Assembly: GCA_025403435.1 (NCBI GenBank)
Contig: CM046345.1
Coordinates: forward strand, 17,850,809-17,914,808
From: Artocarpus heterophyllus
Taxonomy: Eukaryota; Streptophyta; Magnoliopsida; Rosales; Moraceae
Length of the DNA stretch: 64,000 bases
Direction of reading: 5' to 3'
The number at the start of each line of letters is the position of its first letter. The stretch's first letter is position 1. The position numbers and the translations under genes are program-made. Shown here piece by piece: positions 22,836 through 34,124 of the stretch. The notes beneath the pieces were generated by a model. The model saw nothing but the letters and a program-made list of their open reading frames with translations. It was not told the DNA's origin and ran no database searches.

Positions 22836-25800
22836 ATGGAAGGCAGCGAAAGCGAGGCCGTCTTCGATTCTCTGAATCTGAACCCGCAGCTTTTCATCAA
22901 CGAAGTTCTCAACACCGTCGACGATTTGGTCGACGATGCTTTCAATTATTACTTCCAGTAGCTGCCTCTTTACATCTTTATATCAATTTATCTATACATG
23001 CATCATCTCTAACAATTGATATAATTTGCGGTTTTTTTATTTTTTTAATTTTTAAAAAGACAAGCCTCGTCCACTCTGAGAACAGACGGCACAGATAGAT
23101 CCCAGGACCTGACAGAGGTATCTTCACCGTTATTCATTTTTTATTTGAGTTATTTCATTTCTTTCATGTAGACTGGCTAGAACCCCTGATGTTCAGGTTT
23201 TGAATTTACTAAATTCGACGCATTTCTGATGATGTTTTTGTTGGATTTTCAGTTTTGTTTTAGTTAGGATAATCGGTTCTAGGGCTTGCCTAGTTCTAAT
23301 TGAGAGCCCAATAGAGAGATTGATTGAAAAGTTTAGGCGATTTGTGATTTTTAGGGTTCAAACGGCCTTCCAGTTTCGTGTTAGAGGTTTTTTGAGTTAA
23401 TAAATAAAAAAAGGCACAAAAAGGAAAAGTTTTCCTCTTATATTTATTTTTCTCCCTTGTCCTATAGTAAATTGCAACAGCTAGCTAGGCCAGTCTTGTC
23501 AATATTAATTCTTCGTTAAATCTTTATTGGGTGTTTGGTTTATCTATTTTTATCTACATATCTATTTGCAGGGTGTTGCTCTAGTCCAGAAAATGATTCA
23601 ATCAGTGTTGGATAGGCGGCTGGTTATGTGGGAGGAATACTGTCTTAATCACTGTTGTGAAGTTCCTGAGGGGTTTTCTCTGTCGAAAAAGGTAGTTCTT
23701 TGCAATTAATTGGTTCATTTGTGTTTGCTGGTAGCTTGCAAGCGCATTGCACTTTTCTCGCTTTGATTTTGTATATAAGAGCATGTTGCAGTGCGTCTTA
23801 TGTTAGTTCTACAGGCTGCAATTGGAGAGGGATGTACATGTTAGCTTAGAGCATGTTTGGTAGGAGAGAAAAGTAGAACGAGGGAGAGAGTTGAGGGGAT
23901 TAGTGGAAGGAACCTTGGATTGTTGGTAGGAGAGAAAAGGGAGAGATTGAATCGGGTAAGGATTTCGAATCCTTCAACCAACGTCAATCTTAATCTCTCC
24001 AAATTTGTGGAGATTAGCGGAGGAAATCCATACCAAGTACAATAAGAGAAAGGTCATCTCCTTCCTCTCTGTTTTCCTCACCTACTTTTTATCCCTTTCT
24101 TTCCTTCCTATTTTCTTTTCCTCTTACCAAACATGGCCTTAGGTTTTGATTCACAGTTCAATTATACTGGAGATTGTTGGTCGGTGGAAAGTGGAAACTG
24201 AGATGTGGTTCGTGCTTGTTCTAGGAGGTTAAATGCAAAGGGACCTTGGCCATTGTAAAAAAATCACTAAGAAGTGGAGACAATTTTCACTTCAAGAACG
24301 TTGTGATTTGTGATCATTGAAGTATTTACACTTTTATCAACCCAGTTTTTTTCTCTAAACATCCAGGGATCATGATCCTTTTTTTCCTCAAAAAAGTTTT
24401 TTAGAACCTGGTTGTCTAGTAATAGTCTGGTGGGTTTATGATGAGCTAAGTTTGATCAATTCAAAGTACATATTGAAGAAGACAGCCTTGGTGACTGCTC
24501 TTATCTTCTAAAATTATAATTGTATTTGAAAAAAAAAAAAAAGAACAAGTCCTTTAACAATTCCTGCATTATGGTTGCAAATACTTTTGCCTGGTAATGA
24601 GTTTCATAGGACTGTTGCATGGTAATATGGTATCACCTGGGTGCTAATTCTGAAAATGGCTAAAGCCCTGCAATGTCGCAATAATACCAGCAGCATTCTC
24701 TCTGTTGCATTCTACTTCCTCTCAAGTTTTCCCAGAAGCAAAATTGATTCTAATACTTATGACTGTTAAATGAAGAATATGTGTGTTTAAAATAACTTTC
24801 TTGACATTAAGTATTCTTTTCAAAATGTAATGGAAAAAGATTGGGAATGTCACATAGTCTGGACTCTATAGAAGTAAAGGAGCGTTTGATTTCCCTCTTG
24901 CATTCTTTCTTCTTGCATGAGTGGGACTTGTTCCTCAATTCTCTCACATCTTTGTTTAGCCCAAAAAGACTTGATCTCCTTGTTGCTTGCTTCGGGTTAA
25001 ATATTTTATGTGCACTCTATATCTAATTGTGGGTCACAAATAAAAAATTGAGTTGGATTTATTTTGGATTGTTAAATTTACTGGTAATATGAACACTAGA
25101 GGGTTTCAGGGTTTTTCAATTACGTCAACAGAAAAAAAAAAAAAAAAACACTATGCAACACGCAAGCTTTTTGCTTATATTGGCTATATTTCTATTTAAC
25201 CGTACTCATAATCATGTTGTTGATCAATTTTTGGAATTGATAAGAGTGGAAACGTCCATGGAACACTTATTTTACATCACACAACACAGTAGATTTTCTC
25301 CAGAGTCAGTGTATTTTACATCACACGTGTAGATTTTCTCCAGAGTCCACACATAAGGTGCACTGTAACATGTTTTGCAGGATGATTTACCTAGCAACAA
25401 TTCAGCATGTCAAGATGCACTCCATGATCCAGATCTGGATGCTCAGCTCGATTCCTTAAGGAACAAGCTTACCATGGTAATTATGATTCTGCTGGTTGTG
25501 AAGAATTCTTGTTTGCCTGCCATTGTGGCTTTTCTCTTGTTTCCATTTTACCTCCTCCGTCGTAATGGAATTGTGCTATAAAGGTTGGAAAGGAATCTGC
25601 TGCACTAAACCGAGAGCTCCAAGCATTGGAGCAGCAGTCTGTTGCTAGTGGCAATTGTGCTGGACTTATCAATGAGGCATTGCAATCTTATGAGGATAGC
25701 TCTTTTGATCTAATGTTTCACCGTAATCAGACTAACCTTCAAGATCTATTTCCATGGACGTTAAATGCTCTGACTTCCATTTTCTATGCTAGCCTTGTTC

Positions 25801-26951
25801 AGGATCAAGGGGTCTAGAATGCAGTAATATTTTGATTTTATGAGATTAGATAACTCATCTGGTATTTTTTTTTCCTTGTAACAAATAATTAATCAAGAAT
25901 CATTTCAGCTAAAAAAAATCATTTTTCTATTGTGCGGCAGAGAGGAATCTCGTTCTGTATTTTCTTTTTTATTCTTGCTTAACCTGATTCAATTTTTGAG
26001 GTAATACTGTTCTTGAACATGTCTTACATGCATTTTGCTTTCTATTATTTCTAACTTTATTCTTCTACCAATGAAATAAATAATTTTTCAATTTGTTTTC
26101 ATATAAATGCTGGAGATAATAAGAAAACAAAATTAAGCAACATGGCGTTACTTCTTCAGATTACCCGTGCTGGTGGGAGTGCACTGTTTGTCTTTTCCAT
26201 CTCCTTTTCTACATCTATGTGTTAAATTTTTATACCTTTGACGGCTTTCTTTTGTATTGCTTTACCTGTGCCAACTAGTTCTGCAACGAGGAACTTGTTT
26301 TTAGCATATTTGCTATGTGCTCTGCCTTCTTGTTTTGAGGGCCCATGAATTTAGCATTGAGTCTAGTTTTTTTACAAGTTATAATGTTCCTCTCTTGATA
26401 ATATTTGCTGAAGTTTCTCAAAAGTACAAAACTGAAAATCTGCGATTTCTTCGTGCAGAGATGGCAAGAATAGCATCTGAATTGAAAATAAAAATCAGAA
26501 TGCTGAAGACAAGAAAAGTGGAAGAAACTGAAAAAAGGAAAACAGAGATGCTTCATACGCTGAGTAGAGATTCATCCAGCTTGGACTATGGTAATGGTAA
26601 TAGTTAAATAATGTTTATATTTTGGTATATGTGCGACAATAACAACTTAGAGCCCGTTTGAGAACATTGGTTCGAACTGAAAACAAAGTAGTAATTTAAA
26701 TTTTGTGAGAGAAAACATTGTAGAATTGACATAAACCAAAGCTTTTTGGTTCGAACTATGTTCCCAAACAGGCTCTTAATTGGGACGACTAGTTTGTGTT
26801 ATATTTGACTCTCTTTTTTGTCTTTCAAGTTTATTGTGTTCATCATGTTTTCATGTTTCTCAGGTGATATGCTACTTTCTTTCTTGTAGGCCTTGCCAAC
26901 GTGAAGCTGGAAGACCTTCAAGGATTTTTGGCGAAGGTTAAAAATGTGTGA
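22836..26951 (+). CDS. MIS12: MIS12 kinetochore protein homologue, seven exons
   Basis: Exons: 22836-22957, 23060-23117, 23572-23691, 25381-25476, 25584-25722, 26459-26590 and 26890-26951. All junctions are GT-AG and the joined frame is 729 nt (242 aa), close to the roughly 240 aa of plant MIS12. The N terminus (MEGSESEAVFDSLNLNPQLF) is the family hallmark. Later segments also match: DRRLVMWEEYCL in exon 3, LDAQLDSLRNKL in exon 4, ELQALEQQS and INEALQSYEDSS in exon 5, and a Lys-rich coiled-coil region then LEDLQGFL at the C terminus. MIS12 is a subunit of the MIS12 (MIND) complex, which links centromeric CENP-C to the NDC80 microtubule-binding complex at the kinetochore. It is single copy here with no in-frame stop. 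Introns 3 and 6 each carry a small Tourist-like element. I am very sure of the family and fairly sure of every splice site. Confidence 0.94.
23849..24138. mobile_element. Tourist-like MITE in MIS12 intron 3
   Basis: 290 bp with imperfect terminal inverted repeats (GAGCATGTTTGGTAGGAG at the left, CTCTTACCAAACATGGCC at the right) and TTA flanks on both sides (23846-23848 and 24139-24141). TIR type and 3-bp TTA target fit PIF/Harbinger-derived MITEs. No coding capacity. Confidence 0.75.
26650..26775. mobile_element. Tourist-like MITE in MIS12 intron 6
   Basis: 126 bp with ends GAGCCCGTTTGAGAACA and TGTTCCCAAACAGGCTC and a TTA duplication on each side (26647-26649 and 26776-26778). It is nearly palindromic (GGTTCGAAC also repeats inverted) and would fold into a long hairpin in the pre-mRNA. 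Confidence 0.8.
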
Positions 26952-28584
26952 ATTTGAGATTACTTTTAGTATGTATTGCGGTACAGCAGTTATGTCCCTG
27001 ACTGGTTAGTGTATTCTTTTTTTTTTTTTCCCCTCTTCTCTGTCTGGTAGTTAAAAAGTCCTCTTGCACGTTTTCTAAGTGAACAAAAAAGTCCTCTTGT
27101 TGTGCTGTTTGGTTGAGTTGGGCTTAATTGTGATTCTTTTGGACGATTAGTTCAACGTAAAGATTTAGAACGCTTTGCAAAAAAAAGTTAATATGGCTTA
27201 GAAAGTTGATGGTCCAAAATACTGTCATCAAAGGAGAAATATAGTAGTGCTATTAATTGAGCACTTAGACCACCATATCACGTCATTTCAAATTTAGGGT
27301 GAATTAGAGGATATTACCTTTAGAGGTTGAAATTTAAATATATATGTGGAAAATTCAGCCCCAAGTTTTCTCTATAAGGTGGTACGATTTTCACATCAAA
27401 GTGGTACAAATGAATAACTAATTTGAAAATAAAAGTGTCTTGTCTCTTTAGGTTTAAAAGGCAAGGGGTTTTAAGTTGTATAAATGAAACCATCATATGT
27501 TTATCCGCTTACTGTATTTTTCTTTTGTTCTGTTTGCTCTTGCGGCAGGATTCTAAACTTGTTGTTTTTCTGTTTATCTTCTGTTTATCTTAAAATGGAG
27601 GCTTGTTTAAGTGATTTGAGCCTCTCTATTCTAAAAGTTCCTATCCCCCCGTTAAAAAATAACAATGTGAATACAAGGTAATTGAAGTCTTTCAAATTGA
27701 ATGGTTGTTTTTGAGCTCATGTTTCCTCCTGAAATATGAAGTCAGGTCTCAAAACTCTCATTGTATAAAAGTGTAAACTACTGTTAGCACAGAGCTGCAC
27801 ACGTTTATTCCTGCAGCATTAATGGCACCCTACGAAATTGAAAATTTACCAGCATCCACTTCCACGTTCTGCACCCTTTTTATCTTTTCTTTTCCTTTTC
27901 TTTTTTCCCCTCTTTGAAAGATTTGAAACATCTGGTGGGTCACGCTTAGAGGCGTCCTTCTTGCGACGAGGAGAAATGAAGAGAAACAGAGGCAGATTTG
28001 AAGGAGGAGAGAGGAGAGAGAAAGAGAGGTGACGAAAAGTAGAGAGAGAAGAGACAGAGGAGAGAGGAGGAGAAAGGAATAATTGAAAAAAAAAGAAAAA
28101 AGAAAAGAGATTTTCTGTTTTTTTTTGAGGAGATCAAAATTTGTGTCACATTTTTCTATGTTTTAGAATTTGTGGCATAAAAAAAATCAAATTGAATAAA
28201 AAGGTGATGTATTGTGGAGTTTTCTCTTAAAATAACAAGTCTTATGGATAGAGCCAAAATACATGTTCTATTTAAAGCTCCCTTATAATTTTAGGCCTTG
28301 GAACATATACTATTTGCCTTGCCGAGATTATTTTTTTTTCAGTTTTTCTCGATAAGATTTTAATAAGACGCATTACTAATTTTGGGCGTTAGATCCATTA
28401 GGTTGTGTTTTTGTTATTCACTGGCTTTCACTTTTGTTTTGTTTGGGTTTCGGCTTCAGTTTTTAATTTGATGACTCTAGCTATCTGGCCGACAAACACA
28501 CCGAAGGCGCCCAATCCTTAAAGAGATAAAAAAGAGAAAAATATTAAGCCACACTTTTAAAAAATGTATTTATTTTTACCATAA
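26952..28584. other. Intergenic sequence downstream of MIS12
   Basis: No gene seen. It holds a T-run near 27016-27030 and a GA-rich low-complexity stretch at about 27970-28130; the short ORFs there only reflect composition. Confidence 0.5.
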
Positions 28585-28800
28585 TAAATAAAGCTTAAAC
28601 CAACAACATATGAGATTGAATGGTAAGGAGTCCATTCTCCTTTAAGCAAGGTCTCAGGTTCAAGTGTTGTGCATGGAACAACATTTGTTTGGAAAGCTTC
28701 CCCCTACTGTCGGGTCTAACCCAGCTCGAATATGGATTAGTCGGGCATACTCTTAGTAGAATTGAGGGACCCTCAATGTGGGTTCGTGCCTCTAGTGACC
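28585..28800 (+). mobile_element. Probable tRNA-derived SINE
   Basis: The segment has a tRNA-like head: ATTGAATGGTAAGGAGTCC as a loose A box, and GGTCTCAGGTTCAAGT, which contains a B-box-like GGTTCAAGT. A non-tRNA body follows (ACCCAGCTCGAATATGGATTAGTCGGGC). This layout is common in plant SINE families. Flanking duplications and the 3' end were not resolved. Confidence 0.5.
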
Positions 28801-28829
28801 TCTAAATTAAAGCTGGGTTTGTGCCTCTA

Positions 28830-29126
28830 GTGACCTCTAAATTAAAGCAGCTAAAATAATAAGACTAATTAATACGAGTCAGGCTACACCGGACCCACAG
28901 TCCAATCCAAAAGAAGAACGATTAAAATATTACATGTCTTGATTAAAGAAGCAAATAACCTAGATGTTTATGGCGCAGACCACTTAGAGGGGGGAAATTT
29001 TAAAAACAAATAAAAATTATGAGTGAAAGGCTCAGTAGGACTTGAGCGCTGAAAACATTAATTCCAATTTAAAATCTTTCATTGGCACAAAGATTATAAA
29101 ACACAATAGATAAACTTCTTTATTCT
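28830..29126 (-). repeat. 3' LTR of element D, outer fragment left of element B
   Basis: Matches the equivalent part of the D-family ends at 44600-44850 (shared text CAGCTAAAATAATAAG and AATACGAGTCAGG). Its last five bases, ATTCT, are duplicated at 38096-38100 as the target site of element B. The outer end is truncated or rearranged next to a short tandem duplication (GTGCCTCTAGTGACCTCTAA twice, 28787-28842). Confidence 0.7.
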
Positions 29127-31486
29127 TGTGACACCCGTTATTCCCCTAAGGGTATTAAGGTAATTAAATTAATTTTTAGTGTATAAAAAATAAAAAAAAA
29201 TAAAAAAAGTCTAACTTCCAAACCCTCCCTCACTCAATAACTCCTCTCTTCGTCTTTCTCTCTCTAGAATCCTAATTCAAGGAAAACCAAGATGCAGCCT
29301 TGTAGCAGAGAAATGCAAGGGATGAGCTCTCTCGTAAATGCATCGTCGTCCCAAATTTCTCTCCAAGAGCTTCAACAACAACAACAAGTGTCTCAGTCTC
29401 AGTCGTCGTCGTCGATCCAAGGCTCACAGATCCACCAGATTCACGCCTCCCACTACGAACCCCTTCCTTCGCACGACGACTTTCTCGAGCAAATGCTCTC
29501 AACTCTAGGCTCAGCTTCTTGCTCCTGGGCCGACCTCGGCGGCCCTCCCGAAGGCCCCATGGGAAACCGCCCCCGTCGCCAACGGCCAAGACAATAAGCC
29601 CAGAGACGACGATACAGTGCCGTCCGGCCACGACAGCGCCTCAGCTTTCCCCTTCGACGAGTCGGCCAACTTGGCCACCAAGTTTCGGAACCACCAGATC
29701 AGCGGCGGCTCCAAATCGGCTGCTGTGGCGATGATGCTACAGCACCAGCTCATGATGGCTTGCGGCGGCGGCGCAGGAGAAGCTGGTCTTGTTCCGATAC
29801 CGTTGTCGCTTAGCAACGGCGAGTTTGACCGGTCTCCGAACGACGTCGTTGATGGCTCTTCGTCATTTAAATCTCCGACTCCTGGAGGCGACGGTCCGGT
29901 TCAAGGTCTGTATAATGGATTCGGCACCGGATCTTTGGCCGGCGCTGGTCAGACGCAGAACCAGTTTCACCATCTTCAGGGAGGTTCGATGGCGCAGCAG
30001 AACTACGGAGCTTCGGGGCAAGCGATGAACCAGTCACCAGCGCCGAGCGGTTCATCGGGAGCTCAACCGGCACAGCCAAGGCCGAGGGTTAGGGCTCGGA
30101 GAGGTTAAGCCACCGATCCGCACAGTATTGCTGAAAGATTACGGAGAGAGAGAATCGCAGAGAGAATGAAAGCTTTGCAAGAGCTGGTTCCCAATGCCAA
30201 CAAGGACACGTGTCAGTTCAATAAGAGCCGTTTTCTTAGGTCACCGTGCTGTAACGATAGCTCTTCCGTGCGTACTTGGACAGATAAAGCCTCAATGCTT
30301 GATGAGATCATAGACTACGTGAAATTCCTCCAACTCCAAGTCAAGGATCAAGAGAGTATGGAGCTAACGTTAATTGATTCCAGGATTAAGAGACTGTTGA
30401 TAAGCTTGAAAAGTAGGGATTCTATTACTCATCTTTTGTGAGGTTTTTATAGAATTAAAATTGATTGTTTTGCCGCAATATATATATATCTATGTTGAAC
30501 TGATATTATATGTGTATCACATATGAAACTATGACATGGACTCGTCTTGTATTGTACGGCGAGGAACATAATGAATTGACACATGTTATAAATTGAGAAG
30601 CATGGTTAGGAAAATTAACTCTATTAATAATGATTTAATATAGAGAAATTGTGAGACATGAAAAGGGCGACGGTTACGTCCTTGGGCATGAATACCCTAA
30701 AAGGTAAAATAGGGGGAAGGTGATGACGCTTCCTTGGGTTGAAAGTCCCAGAACACACTGTACAGGAATTGATTTGGTGAGGACTCGGGGCTTGATGTCC
30801 CCTCACCGGAACACCCTTGGAATGTTTAAAGGGTGATCAAGTACGCCCATTTGGGTTTCGATGAGTTGAGTGATACTCAATTTAACATGGATACCTAGGA
30901 ACAATGATGATTGGTAATATTTGTATAAATGTGTAATTATGACACTTGGTAATGATTAACTACGGTATCCATAAGATGTGATCATAATAAACCTCATAAT
31001 CTGGAATATGATGTGACTTACTAACCATGCAGGTTTTAATGTGGTAATGATAAAAACCTAAAGGTGAGTAATGGCTTTCTCTACTGAGCATAGTGTTGCT
31101 CATTCCCTTATGTTTATATCTTTTTAGGACTCACTAAGTGTGAGGTGGCTACGAGAAATATAGTTGAGGAAGTGATGTAACTATATTACATTGGGACTGC
31201 TTCAATCGTTGAGAATGTTCTTCATGATAATGTAAGCATCAATTGTTACTTTCTGTGACTGTATTATAATGTGTTGAGGGTTAAAATGATGATGACAACA
31301 GTTTATATTATTAAATTTAAGGTGCTACATTTAAAACTGTGGTTTATTTATCGTTTATATTTTTATTTTTGAGTTGAGAGTTTTCATTTAAGCCCCGGGC
31401 AAATTTTATTTTTAAGGTTTTACTTTTATTATTTATTTTTATTTTATCTCATTAAAAACTGTTAACCCCCATATAGGGGCGTTACA
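29127..31486 (+). repeat. 5' LTR of element B
   Basis: Begins TGTGACACCC and ends GGGCGTTACA. The first 65 or so bases and everything after about 30345 match the LTR of element A; the part between is the bHLH capture. Confidence 0.93.
29205..30346 (+). pseudogene. Captured 5' part of an LRL-clade bHLH transcription factor gene (5' LTR copy)
   Basis: Starts with a CT-rich plant 5'UTR, then an ATG at 29292. Frame 1 (29292-29597) has a Gln/Ser-rich N terminus and the HDDFLEQMLSTLGSASCSW motif. A frameshift near 29570-29610 leads to 29617-30108, which ends RPRVRARRG. There a C-to-T change (CAA to TAA, 30106-30108) makes a stop just before the basic region [20 protein letters not shown]. The helix-loop-helix follows ([11 protein letters not shown], then [18 protein letters not shown]), with 75 extra in-frame bases in the loop at about 30206-30280. 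The text stops right after LQVK, a likely exon end. Among bHLHs this matches LRL/ROOTHAIRLESS1-like factors (Arabidopsis bHLH66/69/82 group), which act in the nucleus in root-hair and pollen-tube growth. It cannot make a full protein. Confidence 0.88.
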
Positions 31487-31493
31487 AAATTTT

Positions 31494-31506
31494 TGGTATC
31501 AGAGCC
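31494..31506 (+). other. Primer binding site, initiator tRNA-Met (element B)
   Basis: TGGTATCAGAGCC lies seven bases after the 5' LTR, identical to that of element A. Confidence 0.9.
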
Positions 31507-32957
31507 TAGGTTCGGTTAACCTAGGGAGTGTAGCACCACTTTAAAAAAATATATTTTTGAGATGGTTTTGAAGCTGAATTTTCATTGTCATCATCAAAAT
31601 GAACCTTCACATTGATTTATACAGTCTAGAAGGATGTAACATGGAAAGGCCATAGAATGAAAATATCAATAATTATATAGAAGGAAAGTATTAATAGTTA
31701 TAAGGGAATGATAATTATATGGAATGAGTTTATAAGTAGATTGCTTATGAGAGATTCGTATAATATTTGGATCTATAAGCATATCTAATTCGTATAAACG
31801 ATGAGAAATTCGTGTAGATACGAGGATTTAATAGCCTTTTGTCTCGTGAAAAACAATAAGAAATATAAGGCTTGATTTATTGATTTTAAAGTTTGACATA
31901 GATATGCCAAATTTTTCGTAATTGATTCAAACCTAAGTAATGATTATGTGTGGATTCGATGGAGCACATAAGTGTCAATATCTTTTCTTAAAAGTTCTAT
32001 ATATTTGAGGAATATGATATAAGTTGGGAATCATGGTATTGAATCTTGAGAGAGATAAATGTTAGACTTTTGGTCTGTTGAGACTGTGTAAAGTCTAGAA
32101 TGCATGAATCTCAAAATTGGAATATTTCGTTACGTACATTGTATTTAAGTGTACCAGTGAATCTTTTGGTTACCTAAGGTTTTGTTATATGAGGAAATTA
32201 TATATTGTATGAGTAGAATTGTGGGGATTGTAGATGTTCTTAAGTAGTAACATCTAGTGTCTTTGTTCATTGATATGGTCTATGTTGAAAGACGTAAATC
32301 GTATTGATTTTAAGGTTAGTCGCATTCTAAACCCTTGGTAGTAATGATGATGAATCCATTGATAGATGTTAAGTATTATCAATAACATATGGGTGTATGC
32401 ATTGTTCAATAAGGTTTTGATTAAAACAAAATTATTTGAGTTGCTGGAAGATTATGTTGTTATGAAATGATTTTAAATATCATTCAGGAAGATCCTTGTT
32501 GTCGTTAAATTAGATTTGTTGTTCATAGTTAACTTATCTATAGTGGACTTTGAATTGGGTTTAAGATTTATACAAATTGGTTTTCAATTTTATGTTTGTT
32601 ATTTAACTCGTTCCAAATGTGTTAAGGCCCGAAACAACCTGACCATTTTCAACTAAGAACATTTGGGCCTAGTTCAAATCCTAAATCAGTTTGATTCACA
32701 CTGTCTCTCCCACGTGGTCTCTATACGTGTCATATACAGTGGTTTAATTATTGTTTACAAATACGTTTACTGTGCATAGGAGCTTATTTCTCCGAGTTCA
32801 CTTTTTCTCTCTTAATTTGTTATTTTCTCTCTAAATCGCAAATCCTCTTCTTTTTCATTAAAAATTCTTCTTTTCCTCTAAAAGAAGAAGGAATTCTAGG
32901 ATTCTGCAATTTACTATCTTAATTTTTCCTTTCTGTTTACTCTTCTTTCATCTCATC
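31507..32957 (+). other. Long untranslated leader of element B
   Basis: Collinear with 6817-8419 of element A but about 150 bp shorter. Most of the difference is one deletion at about 32158-32170, where element A has extra sequence between two copies of GTGAATCTT. Confidence 0.65.
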
Positions 32958-33479
32958 ATGGACCCAAAGTACCAACACCTGAGAAAGTATTTCCCATCAC
33001 TCTCCCAAAAGATTCTCAGAAAGAAATACAAGGCTAGAATTACTCGGTTGTGGATTCTTATGCATTTTGGTATCCCTTGTGATGTGAGAATATTAATAGA
33101 GGGGAAAATCCGTCCGAGTGACTTTAGTCAAGATGTCGGTTTACCAGGAACAGGTACCAGTCGTAGTGCAATGAAAAGAAGAGCTCGTGCCATCGTGGTC
33201 ACTTGTAACAAATGTGGAAGACAAAATTGTAACGGTAAATGTACTTCACCTGGTTATATGTCTACGAATAGAGAGGATAAAATAAGGTTTTGTAGGGATG
33301 GACTTTCAAAGGAGAACTTGGATAGCATCCATCCTCCTCTCCACGGTCACCCTAGTGGATATGTTCAAGGAGCTATTTTTAAACTCTAGCCTAAATTTTA
33401 TACAGAAAGACAACGCCTCAGGAATATGGTATTTCTAGATCCTGTTTGTCAAGCCATAAGAAAACTGGATGGGGAATAA
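32958..33479 (+). pseudogene. NABP-like ORF of element B, interrupted by one stop codon
   Basis: Same 173-codon frame as 6295-6816 of element A, with two substitutions near the N terminus (Arg36His and Met45Ile by position) and a TGG-to-TAG change at codon 144 (33387-33389). The remaining 29 codons stay open to the original stop at 33477-33479. The Arg-rich run and Cys cluster lie before the stop, so a truncated 143-aa product could still keep the presumed RNA-binding part. Family assignment as for the element A copy. Confidence 0.55.
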
Positions 33480-34124
33480 GTCATCGCTCTATAAAGGTTA
33501 TTTAGTCTTTACTTATTTGAAGCAGTTTTAGCTGATGTTCAACAGTTTGTGTTTTTCTTTTACTCAGAATATTTGCTTTTGTGTTTGAAATAATTGTGAT
33601 TATTAGATTGATACAGTAAGTGTTAATATCTTATTTAATTTATGATTTTCTTAAATATATATATATAATAAAATATATTATCTTATCAGACACGTCACAT
33701 ACGGTACAGTAATATGTTTGAATTTTGAAAAGCTTATCCAGATATTTCAAGATTTGTGTCTCAAATTTCAAAAGTTCTACAGTATTTGTCGTTTATATTA
33801 AATTTCTAGACTTGGTGTATATTTGTCAAAAAGTCTACAGTTGTGTCATGAGGGTCTTCTGTCGAATTGTTCTCAATTGTCAAAAGTTATACAATTAGAG
33901 TCTAATCTTTTTCAAAAAGTGAATCAGATTTTCTGTAAACTATCAATCACCTTATCATACTTTCTTATCCGCACAAGATTTTGTTTAAATCTTTGGATTA
34001 CCTTTTCATTACCTACTCGTCTATCTCTTTAGCCCTTTTTGTATATTTCTCATCTTTAAAATCTCATGTAGAACCCGAAGTCTAAGTGGAGCAGACATTA
34101 AGCAACCACTTCTATAAACCAAAT
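33480..34124 (+). other. Spacer between the ORFs of element B
   Basis: Collinear with 5650-6294 of element A, AT-rich, with no convincing gene. Confidence 0.5.

Noticed and set aside
22672..22875. ORF starting upstream of MIS12 (22672 onward)
   Set aside because: It reads the 5'UTR and CTT repeat in a different frame; the MIS12 start at 22836 explains the region.
29511..30079. Long antisense and alternate-frame ORFs across the bHLH segment
   Set aside because: The GC-rich coding sequence leaves other frames open by chance; the plus-strand frames match the bHLH family.
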